Part shown: piece after piece, positions 35,183-46,940 of the stretch
Layout: each line of letters begins with the position of its first letter
Numbering within the stretch: position 1 is the first letter of the stretch
From: Xestospongia muta
Taxonomy: Eukaryota > Porifera > Demospongiae > Haplosclerida > Petrosiidae
Assembly (NCBI GenBank): GCA_963693285.1
Contig: OY848917.1
Span: forward strand, 11,222,192-11,286,191
Length of the DNA stretch: 64,000 nucleotides
Direction: 5' to 3'
Translations under genes and position numbers: made by a program
Notes under the pieces: model-generated
The model's database searches: none
Seen by the model: the letters and a program-made list of their open reading frames with translations, nothing else
Told to the model about the DNA's origin: nothing

Positions 35183-35301
35183 GTAACCTGAATAGATGGT
35201 GAAACCACCTTCCAACCCAAGCACTTAAATGCCACATAATTTCAACCACATTAACCTAGTTTACACATATTATACACCTTATTAGTTCTTGTGATTTTAA
35301 G

Positions 35302-36720
35302 AGTTCACTAACACTGTCTCCTGAAATTATTAATGTTCAAAAACAGCTATTTGACAAACTTCTAGAAGAATTATCAACCAGAGATGAAACACTTATCAAA
35401 GAGAGAAGCATGCTTGACACATTACTACGTGCACAAGAGCTAAAGCAAGAAAATAAAAGCAAACAAGGGCTCTGTCATCAATCAGTACATGTATGTGGCA
35501 CATTAACAAAACTACCAACAATGGATGGTATACGAATGTCAGTTACAATGCATTAAATAAATAATCTTGTCCTATATAGATCTCAAACAATACTATGATG
35601 AAATGCAATCAAATGACACAATGTGTACAGTCAATTGGGAATGTATTAGTCAGCCATTTCACATAACAGTATCAATCACTGGTAAACAGTTACAGTGTCT
35701 GAAACAAGTTCATGAAGAAACATATGATTCATCTTCCTGGCTCAATGACAAGGTGTGAATACTCACAATCAGATCAAAATCACACGTAAATATGATTAGG
35801 TCATTAACAGTTATGTCATTCTCATTGCAAATGAAGTGCAGCAGATGAAGGTAAACATGTGCTCACAAGAACAAATTGGTATATGTTATTGTAGGGTTGT
35901 CATGTTTTGCCTCTGACATCATATTTCTTTCAACTAATTTCACAACATGGCATTGATCATGTTGTTCAAAACAATTACAAGAAGGTACAATCATATTTGA
36001 CTTGCTTTCTGTCAGACTTAGTATACATGTGCTCATAGTTACGAATGCTTGAAGACTACCATTACTGGGTAGTACCTATACACCTAATGGCTCATTGGAC
36101 CATGATGGTAAGTATTGTTATGTAAAGTTATTATTGTTATTGATAATAATTATTATTACAATTATCCAAACAAAATATCAGTCAAGGTGTTTCAAATGCC
36201 TTACACTCTAGGTTGTTGATTTTCAATCCAAGACACTCCACTATACTGACTTGTTTAATCTGTTATCTGGGTTTTCCTATCTTAAGAAAATCATGTTAGT
36301 GTGGCACCAAGTAACCCATAACTAACCATTATTCCTAAATATTGTACTTATAGTCAATTCATAAGTCAATGATACATTTTAGAGAAAAGTGAGTCATTTC
36401 AATGGACTAATTGGAAGGTAGATTTACACTGGGTAAGCAGTCATTAATAATAATGAGATATTGGTAAACGTATAGAATGCTCCAGTTCAAAAGAATGGTT
36501 CTGACTGCGGAGTCTTTGCTATAAAGGTGACTATAGTGAATCATTTTATAGTTATTTCAAACACTTAACTAGATGGCGCTATATATTTTAAGTGAAGTAA
36601 AGCCTTCCTTTCAGCAGGTATTAAAAAGTAAAGGTGTTGATTATCATTACAACACAATAGGAGGACATATCTAGATTTAGATACGAAATTTTACATGAAC
36701 TACATAACTCAAAGTTATTG
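35302..36720 (+). pseudogene. Ulp1-type SUMO protease (C48) domain of the MULE
   Basis: A helical, probably coiled-coil linker (about 35302-35490: EIINVQKQLFDKLLEELSTR and following) leads to exons 35580-35752, 35800-35850, 35895-35984, 36039-36107, 36212-36270, about 36382-36417, 36476-36526 and about 36618-36719. Motifs: SSWLNDK|VINSYV, the catalytic His in PIHLMAHWTMM (36093-36095), Asp in VVDFQSKTLHYTD (36218-36220), and Gln and Cys in APVQKNGSDCGVFAIK (Cys 36506-36508). All four catalytic residues are present and the first junctions are in phase 0. The last exon needs a one-base shift to read ISRFRYEILHELH before the stop near 36720. The family cleaves SUMO or related isopeptide bonds. 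It is near-intact but mildly decayed. Confidence 0.85.
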
Positions 36721-36796
36721 TGAGTTTTGTATACAGTATACAATATAATACAGCTGATGTAATAATTTGCCCAATATCACACTATTATACCATTAG

Positions 36797-37350
36797 GTGT
36801 GATAATGATGAGCGACTGAACTCCAATAGGAATGCAGCAATGGAAAAGGCAAAATCTGTAGCACCAATATCATCATCAATGTCATCTCAATCATCAGACT
36901 TAAAAGGAAAGAAATCAAACTTTCAAACATCAAAACAACCATCACAGGCACATCCAACTCAGGGTTCACTACTGCAATCTTTATCTAATGAGCAGTCACA
37001 ACTCCCTAATGCTTTAACAGATAGAAGTAACAATAAAATTACACTGTCTTCTCTTAAATCAAGTTCTACCAATAAATCAGGAAAAGAGAATAAATCTCCT
37101 CTTCCTAAATCATCACTGCCTCACGTTCACATTTGCCCTAAATGCAAGAAACAATACCAACACAAACAAAGCCTTCACAAGCATATTAAAAAAACACACA
37201 ACCAAGATGGTAATGAAATAAATACCATCAAGTGCAAGGAAAAGGAATGTACCTTCAGCTGCCGTTACATCAAACAACTAAGACAACATCTTAATGATCA
37301 TCACAACTTCAATATCAAAACAGAAACATTACATTTCTCAACAATGCAAG
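36797..37350 (+). CDS. C2H2 zinc-finger exon at the start of the MULE transposase gene
   Basis: Acceptor ATTAG at 36796; the first in-frame ATG of the exon is at 36839. A Ser/Lys/Gln-rich low-complexity stretch precedes two C2H2 fingers, CPKCKKQYQHKQSLHKHIK..H and CKEKECTFSCRYIKQLRQHL..HH. The exon ends at CAAG|GTTTGT in the phase needed for the next exon (GAG split across the junction, joining TMQ to EFSWWKEE). The fingers probably contribute to DNA binding. Could be the first exon of a separate gene or a continuation of the protease gene. Confidence 0.75.
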
Positions 37351-37543
37351 GTTTGTTATGAATAATTATACAAGTTTTATACATGTACTGCAGTATTGGT
37401 AATATACATCACTATTGCTAAATAAGATTAATTACTTGTAATAAATCTTTAACAGTTGCATGTGATAAAGGACACTTCGCTCTGTGTTTAATACAATACA
37501 ACTATAACATTTCTTTCATTGCACTAAACCATACCTTCTATAG

Positions 37544-39618
37544 AGTTTTCATGGTGGAAAGAGGAACTGGAAGTAGCAACAGACTCATGTTACGTAAGAG
37601 CTACAGGGAAGAAGGAGACAATGGATAAGGAGACAATTTACTTCTATTGTAGCAGGAGTGGATTTTTTGTTAGTGAAACAACTGGTGCGAGAAGCCTGAA
37701 GTCACAAGGATCAAACAAGATAAATGCTCATTGCACAGCAACTTTAACTGTTACAAGTGACAAGCACATGGAATTAATTAGAGTAGAACTATGTGACACA
37801 CACTATGATCATGACAAACAACTTGGACACTTACAAATATCACAATCAAAACGTGTTGAAATTGCTGGTCAATTATCTAAAGGTATTCCTATTGACAGAA
37901 TTTTAGATGGCATTAGAGACAGTGTCTCAACTAAAATTGACAGAATACATTTACTAACGAGGAAGGACATAGTCAACATAGAGAAAGCATATGGTCTCAA
38001 GGGAGTGGAACGTCATTCTAATGACTCAATGAGTGTAGCACTATGGGTGGAAGAAATGAGACAAAAGGGTGCTGATAATCCAGTACTTCTAAACCACAAG
38101 GAAATAAAGCAACGACTGACTGTCAGTACTTAGACAACGATGACTTTGTACTAATTCTTCAGGCACCATTGCAGTGTGCAATGATGAAAGAATTTGGAAA
38201 CAACATCATTTGTGTAGACTCAACACACAAGACAACTGGATACGACTTTCAGTTGACCACAGTGATGATTGTTGATGAATATGGTGAGGGCTATCCAGTT
38301 TCATGGTGCCTAAGTAACAGAGAGGATCAGATACTACTGACACATTACTTTGAACACCTTAAGAAAAAGACTGGAACAATATCACCGAAATGGTTTATGT
38401 CTGATGACTTTGATGGGTTCTATAATGCATGGATATCAGTATTCAATAGACATCCACAAAAAATCCTATGATCATGGCATGTAGATCGTGCCTGGAGAAG
38501 TGCCTTGAAATTTATCAGTGACAAAGAGCAGAAGTGTCAAATCTACCACACTCTCCACACACTACTTGATGAAGAAGATGACAACAAGTTTGAACTACTT
38601 TTCAACAAGTTTATGACACTTATTGACAATAACCAGAGTACACAACGTTTCGCTAAGTACTTCAAGCAAGAGTACAGTCAACGTAAACATCAGTGGGCTA
38701 CGTGTTACCGAAAAACAGCTGGTATCAACACCAATATGTATGTTGAAGCATTCCACCACACACTAAAGTATTTGTACATGAAAGGTAAAATCAATTGACG
38801 TGTTGATAAATGTATTCATATGCTCATGAAGATAGCAAAAGACAAAGCTTTTGAAAGACTAATAAAATTAGAGAAGGGGAAGACATCTTATCGAATAGGT
38901 ATTATTAACAGCAGACATGTACATAGTATAAAGCTTTCAATAGAAGCTGTAAGAGACACTCACTGTAATGTATGGACAGTTACTTCTTCATCAAAACCTG
39001 AAACCCACTACACTATCAAGAAACAACAAATAATTTGTCAAAATTGCCATATACGATGCAAGGAATGCAACGTTTGTATACATGAGTATACATGTACATG
39101 TCCTGACTCTCTTCTCAATGTAACAATGTGTAAACACATTCACCTTGTTATTAGGTATATCAACTCTAACTTCAATCGTATTACAGCAGAACCATCAAAT
39201 GTCCCTATGAAGTCACTCAATGTTGGGAATAAGGAAATATTTCATGAAGTAAAAGTCTTAGGGGAATACACCACAACAGCTGCCATGAAAGAAGACATAC
39301 AGAGAGATATGGATCATCTATATGCCTTGTTAGATCAATGTACAGATGAAGATATCATGCAACATGTAAGAAAGAACATAAGAGCAGCGTTAAATCTTGT
39401 TGAAGTCAATATAATAGAACCATCATCTAGATTTAACAGGTTATCAAATGAACCAGCAAACAAAGCACTATCGCCACAAAAACCATTCTTTTCAACTCGA
39501 AAACATCGTAAAACTCCATCGACAAAAATAGCTAGACCAACCAACAAACAAAAACATGAGCTAAAACAGTCACTTCTATCAAAACTCCAATCACTCAATT
39601 TACCTAACTCAGTTATAG
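37544..39618 (+). pseudogene. MULE transposase: DDE domain and SWIM zinc finger
   Basis: A long exon between acceptor CTATAG (37543) and donor GTAAGT (39619). An N-terminal region (FSWWKEELEVATD, YFYCSRSGFF) leads to the Mutator DDE core: Asp in ICVDSTHKTTGYDF (38217-38219), Asp in WFMSDDFDGFYNAW (38403-38408), and Glu in INTNMYVEAFHHTLKY (38744-38746), with WHVDRAWR between. A SWIM finger follows (CTCPDSLLNVTMCKH, near 39095-39135). Damage: a frameshift at about 38090 (LLNHKE where a KPQG-type sequence is expected), TGA at 38469-38471 where a Cys is expected, and TGA at 38796-38798. About 690 codons if repaired in principle; as found it is interrupted. Confidence 0.88.
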
Positions 39619-39803
39619 GTAAGTAGCAATGTACATAGTTGATAGTTTATTATCAATAAACACTGTATACACATAATTTTTTACATGTGATAATGAGATT
39701 AAAATTGTAAATAATGAAAAGCTGTTGCATGAGGACAATAGTAGATATTATGAACAATGAACAATGAATTTGTTACTAACTATATATAATTCTTGTGCCA
39801 TAG

Positions 39804-40322
39804 AAATTCTAGCCATGACTGTCAATCAGAGAAGTATCGAAACCTTGTCAAAACATGGACAACTAATTACAACAAATGGTCTTTTAACGTCATTACCAGA
39901 TGAAATTGTTGACAACTCCATTAATGATGTGAAGCATTTTTTCACTGATCATGCCTGGTATGAATTACTACAAAGAGGTATATCAAAATATCCAATGTAA
40001 AGAATTCTTTTACATGTTTTTGATATAGTAAACAAAAAGAAATGTGAATGGACCTGTAAATTATGCGACAATGTTTCTACAACAATGAATATGATACAAT
40101 GCGATGTGTGTGAAGAGTGGTATCACTGGTATGTTTATTAACCCAAAGAATTTATAGATTAAACATATTTTGGCTTTCAATAATCTTTGTTCCAAATATA
40201 CAATTACAATAATTTCACTTACATTCAATAGGACCTGTGTTAACATCAAATATCCTCCCAGCTCTGACTTTTATTGTAACACGTGCTTAATATCTAAGAA
40301 GACAAGACAAAACACATCATAA
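39804..40322 (+). CDS. C-terminal exons of the MULE transposase gene with PHD finger
   Basis: Three exons, 39804-39977, 40029-40128 and 40232-40322, join in consistent phases to the transposase exon. The first reads EILAMTVNQRSIETLSKHGQ ... HAWYELLQR. The next two form a C4HC3 PHD finger (CKLC, QCDVC, WYHW, TCVN, YCNTC) and end in TAA at 40320-40322. PHD fingers bind histone H3 tails, which suggests chromatin targeting of the transposase; that role is inferred. I see no disabling change in this part. Confidence 0.82.
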
Positions 40323-40495
40323 GTCTAACACAATCTATACTCAACCAACAATACCTTCATTAATAGACTATCTTACCTTGAGTACTATTTCATTACTCCA
40401 TTATTATAATATAAAGCAACACATGCAGTTATTCTGAACGTTCATATGACGACAGTAGTGTTCACGTGATCGACCAAAATAATCAATGAATCTTA

Positions 40496-40535
40496 TGAAT
40501 ATTAAGTGGCTTCGTTCCTGTGACTAGCCGCTTTG
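40496..40535. repeat. MULE right TIR
   Basis: Reads tgaatattaagtggcttcgt and following; the inverted partner of 33724-33762. Confidence 0.75.
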
Positions 40536-40612
40536 CAGAAGCATTAGCCCCACGTTGCTACTAATGCTACACCAGGTGGCTAGGACGTGACTTGCTGCAC
40601 CAAACATGAAGC

Positions 40613-40657
40613 ATGGCTGCATGTAGAGCACTTAGCTGGCTCAGAGTTAACCATTTA
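40613..40657 (+). pseudogene. ATP synthase OSCP exon 1 (U3)
   Basis: Same exon as in the other units with its GTAAGT donor. The MULE right end lies 77 bp upstream, so the original promoter region is separated from this exon by 6.8 kb. Confidence 0.55.
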
Positions 40658-41132
40658 GTAAGTATATAAGTCAAAGAAGTATTGAGATAGCTATGTAACA
40701 TTCTGTAATTACTTACATAAGGCTGTAGACATTATCTTGATATAAGGCTGGGTACATTACTTGTACCATATCCAGCATAAAATTGGTCTAGGTTGAGCTA
40801 TGTACAGTATTATACTCAGACCTACAATGTTCCTGTTGTTTGTAGGGCTGAATATGAGACTGTGAAGTCTGACTTCTGGTCTGGTTATTAGTAGTGTTCT
40901 AGTTTGCTCAAATGGGACCAGTTTTATTCTTGGCCCTTAGTTTCAGTTATTTAAACAGGCTTTTGTTCACCGATGTTGGTAATTATTTCATAATAGCCGT
41001 TAATGAGGTTCATAGTGCTTCACTGCCATGCCCCACAAGACCCTGAAGATAAAATCGTAAGTAGATTAGATATAAAAGAAAACCAAGACAACCTTGGATA
41101 GGTTGTGTTGTGGGCCAGCGTCTGCGATGCAC

Positions 41133-41496
41133 AGAAGCCTTAGACGGACATTTCAATTTCTATTTCCTATATCTTCCATGCACATTTGCGTATTAAAAAA
41201 TTCCAATTAAGGACCCAGTTTATGAGTTTAATTTCTTATTCCTATTTCCATTTTTGGCATGTGCGCCTTTTTTAGGCTTTTCTTGTTACTTAATAAAATG
41301 TGGAGCTCGAGTACCACGAGCCATCTCTTAGAATCGAGCGTCAGCAAGATGTTTCCAGTTTGATTTGGTTCCTGATTTTGGTTGTATATTGGAATTGAAA
41401 CTCATCAACTGCATCTTTAATTGGAAGATAAGGTGCGTTTAATTAGAATTTAAGGTGCGCAGAAATAGGAATAGGAATGTCCGTCTGAGGCTTCCA
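41133..41496. mobile_element. Foldback MITE (U3)
   Basis: Complete copy of the element described at 17725. Confidence 0.7.
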
Positions 41497-42562
41497 TAGC
41501 AATGCATCTAAATTGACCTCTGAGATGGTTACCAGCATACTCATAAGAGTATCCGAAAGGTGAACTAGGATACTGCTGGTAGTCTCCCTTTAAACGTGAT
41601 GAGGTCCGGAGCATTGTGGTCCCGGTTTAGTAATAACAATGATTTCCCCGAAGCTCAAACCCAGTACAGCTGGTTTTAAGTTAGGGCAAAGTTCCAGCCA
41701 GGATTACCTCGTCTTCGGATGATAGTTACCAAGCCATGGTGGCGGTCCTAGTTAGCAATAGCAGGTAATCCTGGAGCCTAAGTGGAAGCCTCAGTGGATG
41801 TGAGTCACGAAAGATCGTTTGGGCAACACAACATTTTTAATTTTTTTTTTTATTCAATAAAAACACATAACACTACAATTGTAATAAATCCATCATATAT
41901 ACATTACCTATAAAATACATGGTACAAAATGAGTGGAATATTTATTATTGTATTTATAATACGAACCATTTCATTTACATCATGAAAACAATGAATGTAT
42001 TCAATAGATTTTTGCTGTGATTAGAGAGAATCAGTATGAAAGTGTATATCAATCACTTTAGAATTTACAGTACATTTTAAGTTATGTGTGACTTGTTTTT
42101 TATTCATTTGGACTAGTTCAATGAGATGTCTGAGTACAACATTACTAAAAGGAGCAGCTCCACAACAGTGTTAAGGTAATTGTCTAAAATGTCTGTGATC
42201 ATTGGTATAATGTTGGTCAACATTTTCATGAGCAATCATCTCAATGAAGAGTATTTAATTTGGTTCTGTTAATAAGTAATTACATGCAGTATGTGGTCTT
42301 GCTTTCAAGCCAGCAACTTTATCTGGTTTATGTAAATTGCCAAAATTATTGTAATTAGATTCTACCCTAAAATTGAATAAACCTTATATTAATAGTGTTA
42401 CCAGACATACACAGGTATGCATATAAGAAAACTTTTTGCAAAACACCAAATCATTAGTAATTAAATGGCATATGGTCATTTGATTTTGATTTTCCAACAA
42501 ACAAATGACATCCATTGTGATTTAGTGACTAGTATGTATAATATTTATCATTTATATTATAG

Positions 42563-42866
42563 GCTCCAATTCAAGTGTATGGATGAGAACGTAGATATGT
42601 TCATGCCTTGTTTTCAGCTGCCTGTATGGAAGCATCATTAGAGAAAGTGGAAGAGGAACTAAAAGACACTGAGGTAATTGATACTTATTAATATAACTCC
42701 TATTGTAACCGCTAATGTATGATTTATAATGAATTTATAGTGAAGTACGTGTAGATTGTACTTCACTATAAATAATAGCTTTCTTTTTATAGAAATTGAT
42801 GCAAGATTTACCAGCTCTCTCTCTGATTTTATTAATAACCCTACAGTCATGTGTTGTAAGCTAAAG
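42563..42866 (+). pseudogene. ATP synthase OSCP exons 2-3 (U3)
   Basis: Same exons, same TGA after VYG and same one-base phase loss in exon 3 as in U2. Confidence 0.6.
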
Positions 42867-43218
42867 GTAATATTATACATAGTTTTACATATTTATTTAG
42901 TTTTCTCAATAAAAACATAAAAATAGTTATACTAGTCAGTATAAAATTATATATTTAGATGATATTAAGGAAACAAACACTATGATGTGTCTACAATTGA
43001 TAATAGTATATATTGAAATTGAATAAATGTTATAAATGCATCAAGTGTTCGTACTAATTTTCACAATACTTGAGTAAACAATAGTATCAAGATTGTAGAG
43101 GTCCCCAAATTATTTATAACAATTATATTAATTTTTTTTATTTTTTTAAAGTGTCAAAAGATTTCTTTCTATCTTTAAACATTCTAATAATAAATACTTA
43201 ATTGATACTATCACTTAC

Positions 43219-43601
43219 TACATTCTATAGTAACATCACCAGAATGAGAACAGTTAGTCACTAAAGTTGGTTGTTGACAGGAATTTCTAGTACCGTAACA
43301 TGTGTCAAAAGAAGTGTTGCATATGTACTTACTCCAAATTGGTTGATTGGAACTACCAGATCTGCTATAGTGATACAATAATCCGTAATCATTATTATCA
43401 TACTTGATAGTATTATACATTATTGTCTGAATAATTATTGCTACTTAAACTTGCAGACTATAAGGCCATTGTAATTATATTATTATATCCCAGTTGTTTA
43501 GAGGTAGTTTGAGCATCAGTAGAACTAAATCCATTATCACATATCATTCTCCACTGTCCATTACAGTAGAGATCAACATGTCCTTTATTTGGAAAACTAC
43601 C
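43219..43601 (-). pseudogene. SRCR-domain receptor fragment (U3)
   Basis: Exons 43601-43452 and 43426-43219 on the minus strand, as in U2, with NEGHVDLYCNGQW and VTNCSHSGDVTIEC. One substitution gives NKGHVD. Confidence 0.6.
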
Positions 43602-44171
43602 CTGAAGACATATCATAGAGTAACAGACCATGCAATATATATAATCGTACAGACCGATTTTGGGATGTTTAAATCTACGACATGGTGAACGCTATAAAGC
43701 TGATTCTGCAGATACTGGTAGGTGCTTACCTGTACTACTTGTGTGCAAAATATTAGCTGCAAAAAAAACACAGTATACGAGTGCTGCAGCTCGAAGATCA
43801 ACATCGTACGAATACTCTGGTTTTCGTACAATTGAACCAGTTTTCGGACATCTATCTGGGAAATAGCTGGGAAATGGAGACAAGCAATGAAACGTGAGAT
43901 TCTAGCTCATCAATGATTCCTCTTTCAAACCTCCAAGCCGGAGCCTTGCTCTTCTTGTATGACCGCGTGTGAGAGTGCAGTGGGTTACGTGACCAGTATT
44001 CGGATGCACGTGGAAGATAGAAACTCATCTGTATATAGTCTGTAGCCTGTTGAGTGGTTGATTGGGTTTTCTTTACTTACAGATCCAGATGTATTCTCAC
44101 CCACCCATTTCAAGAAGAGTCGTGAAAGCCGCGCATAGATCTACTTCGAGTAAGGAACCTAATCCTGCTCT

Positions 44172-45123
44172 TTGCCACGGCGTGGTACTACATACAGGAG
44201 ATGGAACAGCGAGAGTATGGAAAAAGCAGTTAAGGAAGTCGAGTTGGGAATGCCAATCAGACAAGCTTGTGAAATCTTCTCAGTCCCAAAATCTTCACTC
44301 CATGATAGAGTGAGTGACAAGGTTGATTATAAATCAAGGTCAGGTCAAACCCCTTATTTATACTATCAACATGGGCGCTCAAAATCAAGTTATCATTTTC
44401 ACCCTCCCACCTCATACAGTGCATGTGATGCAGCTGCTGGACAGAGGATGCTTTGCACCATTGAAAGTATCATGGAGACAGATTTGTCACCAATTTATTG
44501 CTAAAAACCCTGGGAAGACAGTATCTCAGTACGATTTTTGTCGACTTTTCTCTCAGGCTTGGTCGAAAGCTTTTTCAATAGAAAACATCATATCAAGCTT
44601 TAGAGTCACTGGAGTGCACCCACTTGATCGGTCACTTACTAAAGCACATGTGTTGGAGCCAAATGAGAATGAAGATTTCCCTCTATTCAAACCCAAATCT
44701 TTTACTCAAAAAACAGGCCTAGGTTATATTTCGTTATATAGCCTTGCTCTTGGACGTTTAAAGTCCCATTGTCAAGCTGTATATAGTACTCCACATCGGT
44801 CAATGTATGATGATGAACTCCTCAGCAATAAAACGTTTCTTAGTTCAGATAGGTCTATGGTCTTGGAAAGGTTGTTGTCTGATCCAGACTTGCACGAAAG
44901 ATCTTTTCAAGAAGGTTCAATAGCAACTCAATCTGCATCAATTGTTAGCAATGTTTTAGTTCCTGCATTTTTACCCCCAAGTAAAGCTACTAAAAAATCT
45001 GCAGGAAAAGTTCTTACTGAGCGGAAAAGAGTTAGAGAGGATAAAGCAAAAGCCAAAAGAGAACAGTCCCAAACAAAGAGAAGTGGAAGGAATAAGAAGA
45101 AAGATGTGTCAAGTAAAAATTAG
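44172..45123 (+). pseudogene. Pogo-like transposase, longest open C-terminus (U3)
   Basis: The HTH frame is 44172-44330; the DDE C-terminal frame stays open from 44314 to 45123 (about 270 codons). It is the only copy that reads from LPPHTVHVMQLLDRGCF into the basic tail ERKRVREDKAKAKREQ. It lacks a roughly 70-bp segment in the tail that the other units have (ttaccaactgtcatcatctt and following), which restores this frame. The catalytic core is still deleted, so it cannot transpose. Confidence 0.85.
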
Positions 45124-45150
45124 TGTACCTTTATTGTTTAGTTGTAGTAG

Positions 45151-45390
45151 GGTTCTCCGAGTCTGAGGCTGATGATTTAGAGATGGCACTTCCAAGACAA
45201 ACCAGGAATAAGAAGAAAGGTGTGTCAAATTAAGTTACTGTACCTTTATTGTTTAGTTGTAGTAGAGTTCTCCAAGTCTGAGGCTGATGATTTAGAAATG
45301 GCACTTCCAAGACAGGCAAAGAAAGGTGTGTCATATTGAAATTACTGTACCTTTATTACCATACATGTAATTGTAGAGCTCTCTGAGCCT
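45151..45390 (+). repeat. 116-bp tandem exon/intron array, 2 copies (U3)
   Basis: The shortest version; the terminal decayed copy near 45375 matches those of the other units. Confidence 0.75.
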
Positions 45391-45839
45391 GAGTCTGTTG
45401 ATATTGAAGTTTTAGAGACTTGTCAAACTGGAAAAAATATGAAAAATGTTTCAAACTCAGACTTGGGACAAGTATACACTTCAAGTGCTTAAAGCACAAT
45501 TTCAAGAATCCACATAACTGTTTTCAGCACAAGCAGTAGCACTTTGGTTAAGCCAATTCTTTAATAATCACCTTGTTACATCAAAATGAATATTTATGAA
45601 ACGTATTATCACTAACCTGGCACCTTTGGCCCTAAACACTTACTAAAACACTCTCTACATGTACATCCCTTTGTTGTTATAATATAATGCTTTAATATAA
45701 AGTAGCACAAGTGCTTATACTTAAGAAATGCTTCAAAGCACCTGAAAGCATTTGCTTAAAGTGTTTTCAAGCACAAGTACTCGAGTGGTTGCTCTATGTC
45801 TGCTATATGTACATGTGTATTATGTCATTTTTGTCACAG

Positions 45840-46940
45840 GTAAAGCAGATTCTTGGTGGATAAAAGATCTGAATCTTTATATAGCAGACAAGAATCATCT
45901 TGAAAGTGGTTCTGAAGTTTCTGACAATGTGATCAATGCTGCCGACACTCTTTTAAGTCAACAATTTCCACACATACATGGTTTTCAGAATACATTGTTG
46001 GGTTATTGTCTCAAGTTTAAAGTTGTTCCTAGGATACTCTCTATTCAGACACAGGTACAGTGATGTGTATTAATAGGTTAAGCAGCAAGGTTAATAATAC
46101 CTTATCAGAACAAAATTTCCACAGCAAAAAATTATGTCTGGTAATAACCCTTATTGATTGTAGTAATACAAAGAGACTGCTATTAATTGACCTTGTCAAG
46201 TTGTTACATACTTACTGTAAGGATAGAAATTTTCGAGTGGTTTTAAATTTTGTTGTTTTCGTGGGTGATTTATAATCCACGTAAATATTGACCCAGCGTT
46301 TGTGCATGTGCCTACATGTAGGTGCAATGAAAATTAAATACCCTGATATTTAATGAATAAAGAATTATTCTTTAAGTAAACTCCTTATCATAGGATCTAA
46401 TCACTGGATCTGTACATGTTCCCAAAGACCTGGAGTTGTCCAGATTATGGACAGTTTGGTATTATTCTATACACTTAACAAGCCCCTACTCTTCTTCAAG
46501 TTTCACAAATATACTCCTATTCCTCAGAATCTTCTCTGAAAATACGGACAATGTCTGTACAACAGCAGGAAGGGAGCCGGGACTGTTGCCTCTTTTCTAT
46601 TGCTATGGCAATGGAAGTGTGTTGTGGAAACAATCCTGAATGTGCCAGTTTTCATCAAGAAGTAATATGTGATTATCTAATTGATTGTTTTGAAAGAGGA
46701 GAGTTGTCTCTGTTCCCAAAAAAATTGTACAACCAGCTGGAATGTATACCTCGACCTTTGAGACATCATCACATCATTGACCTATATTGTTACTGTAAAA
46801 TGCCTGAAGACTACGACGAGTTGATGATCTATTGTGATGTGTGTGGGCAGTGGTTTCACTGTTCCTGTGTTCACATTGGTCTAAGTAACATTCCTGATGT
46901 TTGGGAGTGTAAATCATGTTGGAAGATCACCATGAAATAG
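45840..46940 (+). pseudogene. Ulp1-like protease with PHD finger (U3)
   Basis: Exon 1 is 45840-46054, open. Exon 2 is 46394-46940. An extra C near 46484 breaks the frame between the His/Asp part and the Gln/Cys part. From ATG at 46551 the Cys motif (QQQEGSRDCCLFSIAMA) and the PHD finger (YCYCKMPEDYDELMIYCDVC, FHCSC, ECKSC) read together to TAG for 129 codons; this is the only unit with Cys box and complete PHD in one frame including the DYDEL residues. Confidence 0.75.

Larger units (their letters stand above)
33724..40535 (+). mobile_element. Mutator-like element (MULE) carrying USP, Ulp1, SWIM and PHD genes
   Basis: A 6812-bp insertion present only in U3. U1 (871-876), U2 (17128-17133) and U4 (56648-56653) keep the uninterrupted site, which defines both ends. 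Termini form imperfect inverted repeats of 39-40 bp (33724-33762 and 40496-40535) sharing aggaac and ccacttaatattca. All genes read on the plus strand: a protease half (about 33846-36720) and a transposase half (36797-40322). Transposase motifs identify the Mutator superfamily. The few disabling changes and otherwise consistent intron phases suggest a young copy. Insertion is about 70 bp upstream of OSCP exon 1. Confidence 0.9.
33718..40541. repeat. Target-site duplication flanking the MULE
   Basis: cagaag at 33718-33723 and again at 40536-40541, where the empty sites in U1, U2 and U4 have a single cagaag. MULEs usually make 8-11 bp duplications; the adjacent three bases differ (caa versus ttg), so either the duplication is short or its outer part has mutated. 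Confidence 0.7.

Noticed and set aside
38469..38798. Alternative genetic code or selenocysteine reading of the two TGA codons in the MULE
   Set aside because: Other genes in the window use TGA as stop or acquire TGA by CpG decay (the CGA to TGA change in the Ulp1-like exon of U2 and U4). The MULE also has a frameshift, which recoding would not explain.
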